Shown: positions 10,474 to 20,010 of the stretch, piece by piece
Position numbering within the stretch: position 1 is the first letter of the stretch
Layout of the letters: each line of letters starts with the position of its first letter
Assembly: GCA_020055645.1 (NCBI GenBank)
Contig: CM034546.1
Location: 102,114,001 to 102,178,000 of the forward strand
Reading direction: 5' to 3'
DNA: 64,000 bases
From: Tomocerus qinae
Lineage: Eukaryota; Arthropoda; Collembola; Entomobryomorpha; Tomoceridae
Translations under genes and position numbers: made by a program
The notes under the pieces: model-generated
Databases searched by the model: none
What the model was told of the DNA's origin: nothing
The model's input: only the letters and a program-made list of their open reading frames with translations

Positions 10474-12967
10474 ATGGCCAATCTTGGAAATAGATACAAA
10501 CTGTTATGTTTTGTTTTCGTATTTATGACCTCATTACTAAGATTAGCAATTAGCATGTCTTCGCACGAATGTGCAACTAGAGCAGGGTCTTCAGACCATT
10601 GTGTGTGTTCCTTATCTAGTGCTGTACAAAGTATAATAGAAATAGTAAAGGGTTCACATGTAGAATCCAGATTATCATCATTTCGATGTCCACATTTCAT
10701 ACAGTTACCTTTTAGTTTGACTAAAACGGAAGAATTTGTTGTGGTCCCTAAAGAAAATCAAGAACATGGAAGAACAAGAAAACATCATTCGCACTTTAAT
10801 GAAGAAACCAATTTAAACCAGGAATATCAAAATGAAGAAGAAGAGGAACCTGAAGAGGAACGTCCTCGGTACTCTGTTGACAGCCAGGGTCGACGCACGG
10901 GTCCCCGGTACAGAAAGAGACGATTTCGTAGATCTTTATCCCGATTGGTAAATCCTTCCCCAAATCACCGTCGTTTTAAAAGACAAGTTGCATTGGGTGT
11001 TCCAACTGCCGACACATTTTCTAAAGTGGTGGCTAAAATGCCCTCGCCAGGAGATCAGCACCAGTATGTACCATTAGGCTCTCCTGCTACTTTGCAGTGC
11101 TTCAATCCTGAAAAGCAACCACATTTCAAAAAATGGCCCAACAAGAGATTCACTTGGACTTATTCTGATGGAAGACCAGTGACAACTTCCCAGGTTTGAT
11201 TTTCAAAGAAATAAATGTTGATTATTTAGGTATCTAATCCCGGATAATATTATCCATTTTGGTGTTAATATCAAGATGGCTGTTGATAAAAAAACGGGAG
11301 AACTCACAATTCATACGGTTCAACTACAAGATACAAATGTGTACAATTGTACAGTGGACTTCATCAATAAAAAGTCGGAGATAGAGATGACGGAAAAGTT
11401 TACTCATCAAATAGATGTTGTCTCAGAGCCAGCATTCTGGCTTCAAGTCTCAATGTATTACACTACAGATTCGGATAGCTGTTTTCCAGGAGAGATCTAC
11501 GATATTGAGAAGAGCATTAGTACGTGGGTTCACGCGTACGCTTGCGAAAATTGCGAAGTGAGAAATGTATCACTTATATGCCAACACAGCGAAGGAGTAA
11601 CTAAAGTTCTCATACAAATGATCATCACAACAATGGGAATCGAGTCAAAAATTCCTACTGTCAAGTTTGGATCTTCTTACGCTTGTCCAATGACGTGTTC
11701 AGAAAAACTACATTTAAAATTATTGGAGATAATTGATGCTTCCTTAGTGAAAATGTTTCTATTGCCAAGTATACTACTTATTCATGGGGTATTTTGTTAG
11801 TTTTGTTGATTCAACATATTTAATGATTAATGATGTACTATTCTTACCCGTATTTAGTTGAACTAATTGACGAAGAAGGAGATCCAGTTTGGTATCAGCC
11901 GGTGAGTTCATCAATGACTACACAAGTAGTTGAGGGCTGTCTTTCGGGATTTTATCAGGCCTACAAACTATGCTGTAATAAAGTTCAGAAATTATATATT
12001 CAGTCCTTTAAAATTTTCTTTGAAGCTCATCATGGAGTTACGCAAATTATTTCTACAGTTCCTTGTGCAGTGGGAAAATACAGCCCTAATGGAAAAGCAG
12101 ATTGCCTTTTATGTCCAAAGGGAAGTTATCAGAATAAGCAAGGCTCCTCTGGTTGTATTCGATGTGCAGAAGGATTATCTACCCTAAGTGAAGGTTCTAC
12201 AATGGAATATAGCTGCCTAATCCCTACCGTATGTAATTTTTCGCAACAATGAAACATATTTCTTTTTCAAATTGCTGAAATTTGTTATTTGAGTTTAGGC
12301 ATTTGATGGTTGCATCGATTGGATACAAATTCATTGGATTCTGGCAATTGTCATATTTCTTTTGATAACATTAATACTGAAAATCGTGGTTTTCTTGTGG
12401 TGTTTCCCCGCATCGAAAGTATCTTTAATTATCCGGATGGTCCTCTTGTGTGGTGGTTGTTGCCACGACTGTTGTGACTGCTGTGCTAACTGTTTCAAAA
12501 GACCTGTGATGCCTAAGAAATCTAGCAAGAAATTAAGGAGAGATAGTTCCCTGCTGTTGACAACAGATACTACTACTACGGATGCAACTTCAGAGTCGGA
12601 TTTGGCAGATAACGCTCCTAAAGCTCCGAAGAGAAATTTGAGGGCAAAGCTAAATGAAATAGGAAGAAAAGCCAGCAAGTTTATTCCCAAATCTGCAAAA
12701 CGGGCAATGAAAAATACATTATCTGACAGTAATTTGAATAAAGTTACCAGTAGACTCCTTCCTTCCATTCCTAAGAAACTTACGCAAATGATTTCTGAGG
12801 AAGACGAAGACGATAACCCAGATGATTATGTGCCACTGTACAAAAGGAATACTCTACCAGCAAAGAATGCTGCCAATGATGGAGTAATAGAACAGCTCAA
12901 AGGTATTAAGAATATCGGTAATGACCTCAGGAAGAAAATGCGAAGACAAGATGGTTTCAGGGTGTAA
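10474..12967 (+). CDS. Ig-domain, ephrin-receptor-like single-pass membrane protein (ZPBP/Sp38-like layout)
   Basis: Four exons: 10474-11193, 11276-11768, 11858-12228 and 12299-12967, about 750 residues. The first junction is the least certain (donor GTTTGA); the others are clean. Layout: signal peptide (CFVFVFMTSLLRLAIS), a short cysteine-containing segment, an acidic then very Arg-rich stretch ending in a furin-type site RRFKR near residue 170, and an Ig-like domain from about 190 (LQCF, FTWTYSDG, DTNVYNC). Next come a cysteine-containing middle region, a TNFR/ephrin-receptor-like module near 475-520 (VPCAVGKYSPNG, CLLCPKGSYQ, GCIRCAEG), a transmembrane helix near 540-565, a cluster of cysteines (CGGCCHDCCDCCANC), and a basic, Ser-rich cytoplasmic tail of about 170 residues. 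The Ig + middle + GCC2/GCC3-like order recalls vertebrate acrosomal ZPBP/Sp38, which lacks the membrane anchor; this is a resemblance only. Start context AAGATGG is good. Confidence 0.75.
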
Positions 12968-13313
12968 CCTCGTCAAGATCTTTATGATATGTAAGTCAGA
13001 AATGATTGTGTGGTGGTGCTAATAGAGTACAGAACAACATATTTAGAATGAAAGAAATCAAATATAATTTTTATTCAACAGGAACCAATAGAATCTATGA
13101 GAGAAGTAACAAGACTAAAGATCTAGAAAACTCTCAATCAGAACAACAGAAGATGTAGTTTAAATGGTAATAACAAATTTAGGTAAAACTGCAGTTTCAC
13201 AACAAAGTTAAAGATTAGTATTGTTAGTTAGTTAATTTTAGATGTAAGAATATACTTTTTTCTGATTAATACAGGTTATTGAGTTAAAGCTGAGGCAACA
13301 AGTCGGTTATCAA
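12968..13313. other. Convergent 3' flanks
   Basis: The 3' ends of the Ig/ephrin-like gene (+) and the serine-protease homolog (-) face each other here. A minus-strand AATAAA near 13070 could serve the protease homolog. No further gene is visible. Confidence 0.5.
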
Positions 13314-16002
13314 TTATCCTTGATATCCATAACTAGGTGGAGGGGTGTAACTTGGGGTTGGATAGGAGGGGTAAGCAGGTTCATAATTAGGAGGGTTGTA
13401 AGCAGGAGCAGGATAGGCTGGAGCTGGGTAGCTGGGATAAGCAGGCTCGTAGGATGGATACTGAGGCTCGTAAGATGGATAACTAGGCTCATAGGATGGA
13501 TAGCTAGGCTCATACACTGCTGGGTAGCTTTGGTATGGAGGTTCATACGAAGGATAAGCTGGTGGGTTGTATGAAGGGTAAGCCGGTGGATTGTACGAAG
13601 GATAAGATGGCTGGTAAGCAGGCTCTTGATAATAAGACTTCGTAGCTGGACATGAGTCATCATATGCATTCTCCCAGAAAATGTCGATGATTTTGTCCAC
13701 CGTTTGGTAGTCGACCTTTGTGGCGGTGATAGGCTTCGACTGTGGCTGTTGGTAGTTGCTTCCGTAGCCTCCGTATGATGGTGGTGGGTAGTTATCCGAG
13801 CATTGGGTCAGTTTCTGAACGATGGCAACCAAAACTGCACGCTTACGCTTGGGAAGCTCATTCGCAATAATTGCTCTGCAAAAATGACAAAATTAAAATA
13901 AGAAATGCTCGATACAAATAATTATCACGATCTTGTAATTAAGAAATTATGAAAGTTGAAGCAACATATGAAAAAAACTTACTTAATTTCTTTCTTGGCG
14001 TAACTCTGCTCATAGCCATAAGCTGGTGTCGGGTAAGATGGGTAGGAAGATGGGTAGGAAGATGGTTGGTAATTAGGCTGATAAGAATCAGTGTTAGAGT
14101 AGCCAGAATCATAGCTTCCATAATACTTCTCATCAACCACGCAATAGACGCCAGCGCCTTTATCCGCCACACATGTATCGTCTCCATCAACTCCGACGTA
14201 GCAAACTGAGTTGCTTCCGTAGCTCGGACTCTGAGAACCGTAGCCATAAGACGGGCACTTGATTTCCTTGACCTTTGCTTTCCTTTGAACTCTGGACTGG
14301 TCATATCCTTTGTAATACTCTTCATAGTATTTGGGTTCGGGTTGCTGGTAGCTTTTTCCATAGCTTCCGTAACTGTTACTGCTGTACTCTTCGGAAGCAG
14401 TAGGCTTAGGATGCTGCAAAAATTGATACAATTATATATTTGTCTGGCATAATTATAATTTAAATTCATGGCAAATCAAAAAAAAAATTCTAAATGCGAA
14501 AGATATTTCGTTAATAGTAGTAGTTTGCATATTTCTGACATGGTAAAGAATGAAGTACTTACATTTTTCAGTTCAGTAGTTGGTGGCGCATACCAACCGA
14601 CAACCCAACACTCGGAGTAATAAGTTGGTGGTTGATAATAGGACGGAGCTGGATAACTCGGGGTGTATGAAGGAGCCACGTAAGGTTGAGCCGGGTAAGC
14701 TGATGGATATGCTGGAGGATTGTAAGCTGGAGGATTGTAAGCTGGTGGATTGTAAGCTGGAGGATTATAAGCTGGAGGATTGTAAGGAGGAGTGTAAGAT
14801 GGTGGAGGATAATAAGAAGGATAGACAGGCAAGCAGATGGGAGCAACTTGAGGATACTTGTCATAGTCGAATTCGTTGTCGACTTCCAATAATACCAAAT
14901 CTGCATAGTCCTGTTGATAACCGTAACTTGGAGGTGGAGAGTAACTGCCATAACTTTCTGATTTCACCGGGAATTTCTTGCAGATACGCGCCTCGAAGTT
15001 CTTGTACGCCTCATATTCGTTGTAGTCAGTTAGAATATCCCAATCGCCCAAACGCACGCGATATTTATCCAGAGGACCATTAATACAAGATGCAGCCGTC
15101 AGAACAAAGTAGTTGTTCACAATCACACCGGTACATACATAATTCTGTCCAATAATTTCAAAAAATCGATTAGAAAATGCATTAAATATTCACAACAGAT
15201 TCTGTCATTAAGGTGGAAATTATTCAAAAAACTTACGTAGTAATCGTCTGTGATGAGAACAACCCACCGGGATTTAGCGAAGGGGTTCACGGGTTGCAAA
15301 TCATAAGACGGGGGTCCGTAACCGTATTGCTGCTGCTGGTACAATGAGTTGTCTAGGTAGAGTTCATCATTAGTGCTGGGGAGAACACCGCAATGAATTG
15401 ATGCATTTACTTCCAAATACTGAAAAACAATTAAAATAAGTTGTAAAATTGAACATCATTTATTTTTAAGAGAAAAATTTTACGTCTACTTACTGTAACA
15501 GCCTCGTAGCTATCATACTCAGTATACTGAACGGGTTGAGGATAAGACGGCTGGTAAGTCGGAGCATACGCTGGAGCTGGGTAGCTCGGAGTGTAAGCCG
15601 GAGCTGGGTAGCTCGGTGTGTAAGCCGGAGCAGGATAACTGGGTTGGTACTCAGGAGCTGGATAACTTGGAGCGTATGCTGGAGCTGGATAACTGGGTTG
15701 ATACTCCGGAGCTGGATAACTAGGTTGGTACTCAGGAGCGGGGTAACTCGGTGCATAAGTTTGTGGATAAGGGTCTGGTGCGGGAGGGTATCCTGAAATT
15801 ATTAGAAAATGAAAATTTTAATAATTTACAACAAAAAATTCTCGCTAAATATTATTTCAACAAATTAAACATTAAGTTATGAAGAATAAATTTATGTCTT
15901 ACCTGAATAAGGGACAGGTGAAACTGCAGGGAGAGCAGCGGCGACTAAAGCACTGGCCAAAAGCACTCCTAACCTATTCCATCGCTTCGAGGAAGTCCCC
16001 AT
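13314..16002 (-). CDS. Secreted inactive serine-protease homolog with Pro/Tyr-rich repeats
   Basis: Six minus-strand exons: 16002-15903, 15792-15494, 15419-15237, 15144-14563, 14413-13983 and 13875-13314. All are GT-AG and in frame, about 718 residues. Residues 1-24 are a signal peptide. Residues 34-120 are repeats of SYPAPEYQP/SYPAPAYTP. A trypsin fold (S1) follows: GVIVNNYFVLTAASC, LGDWDIL, YADLVLLEV, APICLPV, ECWVVGW, DTCVADKGAGVYCVV. The catalytic His is Ser (TAASC instead of TAAHC). The Asp of the triad is probably kept (ADLVLL). The GDSGG site reads ADKGAG, so the nucleophile Ser is gone. It is therefore a pseudoprotease like the masquerade-type SPHs, which act as cofactors in prophenoloxidase activation or adhesion. 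Pro/Tyr-rich inserts sit in at least three surface loops and a long PSYEPSYPSYEP tail closes the protein. A TATA box lies at 16093-16100. Confidence 0.88.
13320..13640 (-). repeat. C-terminal SYPSYEP coding repeat
   Basis: Tandem units of 12-24 bp encode PSYEPSYPSYEP-like peptides in the tail of the protease homolog. Several adjacent units differ at only one or two bases. Confidence 0.75.
14690..14800 (-). repeat. YNPPA coding repeat inside the protease fold
   Basis: A 15-bp unit encoding YNPPA is repeated about five times, almost without change, between the LPV strand and the ECWVVGW strand of the protease homolog. Confidence 0.75.
15535..15770 (-). repeat. N-terminal SYPAP coding repeat
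   Basis: Units of 24 bp encode SYPAPEYQP or SYPAPAYTP. They form most of exon 2 of the protease homolog, directly after the signal-peptide exon. Confidence 0.75.
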
Positions 16003-16092
16003 ATTTTCTTCGAAATCAATTTTGGACAGGACAGAGTGATGAGCAGACCAGAATCACCCGACTGACTCGAGGTTCCATCGGATCGTAGGTCT

Positions 16093-16100
16093 TATTTATA
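16093..16100 (-). promoter_or_regulatory. TATA box of the protease-homolog gene
   Basis: TATAAATA on the minus strand, about 90 bp upstream of the start codon at 16002. Confidence 0.6.
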
Positions 16101-16102
16101 CC

Positions 16103-16790
16103 TTTGCCTGTCCTTGTCTTAATCTACAAATTCACAAGTCTAGCCATCTCTTCAAGTTACGGTGACGCGGCTGAGGTAAGTTTTGTTCAATCCTGATTCG
16201 CTTTCCATTCTTCCTTCTCATTTACATCCACTGTCTATGAGTTAGCAGCGATTATACATATTTATCTAACCTGGAATCAACTGTGGTACATTACTTTTAC
16301 AATTTTCAGTTGAAAATAAGAATGTTTAATGAATTATCACAGTATGCTAGGTAATATGCTAGGTATTTAAACGTTTTCGTTTTTGCATTTCAAAAAGTTA
16401 TATTTCACCACAAGGGTCTGAGTACAAAACATTACATTGTCTCTTGGACTTATTCAGTCGATATTACAATTGCAAGTGAATAATTTCTCTATCCTAAAAA
16501 AGTAGCCATTGACCTTTAGCGATCGGCATGGCTGGCACCTATTCAAATGCCTCCCTGATACATGTTTTACAAGATATACATTTTAAGATTACATATTACA
16601 CTGAACATTTCTGGTATGATTTGGCTTATCACATACTATCAGACAACTTTTACTTAACATAAATACTTTTCATTATCTTATAGAATGGTGTGCATGGCAA
16701 ACGGGCTTCTTCTGCTGCTTCAAAAATAGGATCTGTAATTTATTCAGATGTATAAGAAAACTATGATAATATTATATTTGCGTTCTCATT
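16103..16790. other. Intergenic region
   Basis: Upstream of the protease homolog and downstream of INTS15. Only AT-rich sequence is seen, with no supported feature. Confidence 0.5.
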
Positions 16791-18822
16791 TTAGGGTTTA
16801 CATTTTGATAAGCACGAGAATAGACTCTTACGGATTTCGTTACGATCCAGACACTCTGCGGCGACTAACATTTGAATAAGCTGAAAAAGACGGTCAACGC
16901 TCTGTTCTTTTCCATTTGACAGAGTTCCTTGCCCATTACTTGCCATTGAATGATCCCTTTTCATTCGTATCTCTTGGATCAATGTCATTACATGAGGAAT
17001 AACTTGAAGCTGGGCTCCTTTCCTAGCTCTCTCAATAGAACTCAACAGAGCAAAATGTAACCTTGATTGATCTTCTTCACTGTTCATACACCATCGGAAT
17101 ATTTCTACATATATTTCAATTATTAGCATACGAGGTCATTAGAAAATATTCTACAAACCAATTAGGAACTAAACTCACCAAATATAGCTGAATGTGGGGG
17201 AACAAAGCATACTGCTGGACAAGACTCTATCCAACCAGTGACTTGTTGTATCAGTCGAGGAAGGGGTGCTATTAATATGTACTTATTATTACTGATTTTA
17301 ATACATCACAGTGTTACTCAATAGTAATATGATGCTGGTGTATATAACATAAACTTACTTTGACTTCTAAAAGTCTTCCCTATTGCAATAAGCATGACAG
17401 CTGTAAATAAAGAGTCAGTCATTGGAAGATGGCTGTATTTTCCTGGATTTTCATCACTAATTAAATCTTTAGTAACATCACTGGCAACATACAACACTGC
17501 AGGACTATCAACACCTGCTGTCTATAAAACCATTAAAATTAGTTTAAAATTTTTCTATTCGCTTTCAGATTTTTTTCTGAATTACACAGACGATATAATG
17601 AATCTTACCAACATCCACATAGCAATACATTTGAGCACATCCGAGTTTTTAGACGCTATGGCTAAAGAAGTAACAAGACTTAGAACCAATAAAGGCACGT
17701 CTCCATCTGAAAATTCAAAGATAAAACATCTATGTTAAATTAAGGTCAATACATAGAATAACCCTAGTAGTAAAAACAATTAGGTCATTTACATATCATG
17801 AAACACCTCCACACATTTACATAATAGCAAGCACAATTTAATAGAACTGATATAATTAACTTTTTTTACTATATATACTGAAGAATATCATCCATATAGG
17901 TATTATGAAAATCAAACCGCTGCTGATAATAATAAATTATCGATATTATAATTTAATTATCACTGTAACTATTTCACGAATAAAAGTAGCAAAGTGTGTC
18001 TACTGTCTTTTAACTTATTAAACTTGGGCACCATTACTATTTCACCCCGTTTATTACACAGAAAACAAAAATTAATATATTTGGCTTACTATAAAAATTA
18101 GTTCTGTAGAATATCATATTGAAGAGAGCTCCACGATCTTCATCACTTCCCCGAAAAGATAGATACGTTAAAATTGTTTCCGCAAGCTCCAATTTTTGAA
18201 TAGTACTCAGCCTCTATCAAATATAAAATCATAATTGCTATATTTTTGAATAATAAGAAGGCAATGAAATAATAGAAGATTCATCAGACTTTATAAGATA
18301 ACATTCTTACCGATCTTTTGATGTCTCTTACATCATACAATCCAAAGACAAATTGATTCACTAAATCTGTCACAGCTTCCAAATTGCATGGAATATTGGC
18401 GGATTTAAAAGAAAAGTAAATCTGATCTGTAAATGTATAATAATAAGACATTAGCATTATAAACCTTAATAAAATCATTACACAATATACAACATTACAA
18501 CACATAAAAGATGATGAATATTAAAAAAATACTAAAAAGCGAATACAATAATACAAAATACAATGCATTAAATTGGCACTGTCGGTGTATGCTTTTATAC
18601 ACATTTTACAAATGAGTAATCAGTCACATTTTCTAAAATGTATTAAACATTAGCAAAGAACTCTTTGTTCTTTTGATCATTTGCTGTTTGCAGCTTTACA
18701 TGCCAAAGATATTGCAAATAATAATAGTATCTAATCATACCTAATTTTGTTATGGCTTCTTTCGCCGGGAATTCAAGCCAACGCAAGTTTGCTGCAATTT
18801 CGGTGATTATGTGAGGATTCAT
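16791..18822 (-). CDS. INTS15: Integrator complex subunit 15 (C7orf26 homolog)
   Basis: Seven minus-strand exons: 18822-18741, 18426-18311, 18213-18090, 17706-17609, 17521-17359, 17268-17179 and 17104-16791. All junctions are in frame, giving about 328 residues. Blocks that line up by eye with human INTS15 are QIYFSFKSANIP (near DIYFSSQLQSAP), DLVNQFVFG (ELLEEFVFQ), RLSTIQKLELAETI (RLNSLQELQLLEIM), NMIFYRTNF (QIIFSSLF), DVLKCIAMWM (VLECAASWL) and C-terminal SVDRLFQLIQMLVAAECLDRNEIR (SLDRLAQALQ..). INTS15 is a helical-repeat subunit that joins the Integrator tail module of INTS10/13/14, which processes snRNAs and attenuates paused RNA polymerase II in the nucleus. The protein is shorter than the roughly 450 residues of the human one, mostly in the middle and the Pro-rich C-terminus. 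It is divergent from the USP5-SETDB1 chimera upstream. Confidence 0.8.
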
Positions 18823-20010
18823 TCTCGTTCCGATGAAAAAATGCTGTTTTTAATAAAAATTTTGGAAATTTCACACAAGCGATGTTCTTTTATTTGATGA
18901 CCGACGATGATCTATCTCCTAAGACGTAATGCAGGATTTGCAATTTTAATTCCAGTCTGTAAATTAAGATTAAAAAATCGTGAATCATGACTTCATGACT
19001 GATACTGATGACACATGAAACATGGAGCATTAACATTTTTTACACAAAATACATCATTTTGACTAATGAATTAGTAAGTAATTTAACCTTTACTGTTTTA
19101 AATGGGATGCTCCGCTTCAAGTTTGTGACTTCTTGGCATCACTTTTCGGATTCGGAACACGTACTGAATTGAAATTCTCAGAAATGAGAATCAGAATAGA
19201 ATAATGTTGAAATGCATGAATGAATGAAACCGTCAAAAGCTGTTCCAAGCCAACATTTCAAAACAAGCGGTTTAGAATATCGGGAGATTGCTGCAAGAAC
19301 AACACTCTTCGAAAGTCTCTTTCTGGTCTTACGTATCGCATTCTGTTTTGGTTAGTTTGGGAATTTCAAATGGCCATCTAACCCTAGCCGACTGCCGCGT
19401 TATAGTCTAAATAACTGTTGGCGGAATTTTCTTTCTCCATTAAAATTTCGTCATTTCGAAAAGAAGATAAAAATGATTATGACAATTTCAGAAAGGGTTG
19501 ATAAGTTGGTGTAGTATTGTACACTGCGTGTGAAATATTGTGCGATAGTCTTTCCAGAGTCACTTGGTCATTAGGTTCGAAATTTCTTACATTTACAACT
19601 TACTGTTTCTTACTGTCCATGTCCTGCTCTAGTGAGTTACTGGATGCTGGATAGCTAATTTGTTAACGATTTGTAGGATCTGACAACTATTGAGAATGGG
19701 AGAGCAGGCCTAGTAAGTTTGTGTACATATTTAAACATTAGTACAATTTTCTTAAAAAATATATGAAATAAGGACATAGGATATGTTCCTTTTTGTAATT
19801 TTATTTTAATCACTTTTACCTGTTAGTGTACGCTTACAATACTTGGAAATGGAATTTTGAAATTCGTAATGAATATGAAATATCGATTAATTACAGGGGA
19901 AGAGGAGAAGCCAAGACAAACTTTTGTCAATATATAAGTTCAAAGTTATTAAAGGAATATTTTGTTGTCATACCCTACTTCGAGACACGAAACCGAGTTA
20001 ATCAACTAAA
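18823..20010. promoter_or_regulatory. Shared upstream region of INTS15 and the USP5-SETDB1 chimera
   Basis: A 1.2-kb divergent intergenic region without a TATA box close to either start, as is usual for housekeeping genes. On the + side, a GTAAGT donor at about 19712 and an acceptor TTACAG at about 19899 could define a noncoding leader exon. Its ATG at 19695 opens only a five-codon upstream frame. Core elements are not otherwise recognisable. Confidence 0.4.

Noticed and set aside
11195..11275. Coding continuation through the first intron of the Ig/ephrin-like gene using the TTTAG acceptor at about 11229
   Set aside because: That acceptor leads to an immediate in-frame stop or a phase mismatch; the AG before 11276 keeps frame and Ig spacing.
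13310..15796. Open frames rich in Leu/Thr/Ile or Arg/Trp over the protease homolog
   Set aside because: Shadow frames of the Pro/Tyr codon repeats; the spliced protease frame explains the sequence.
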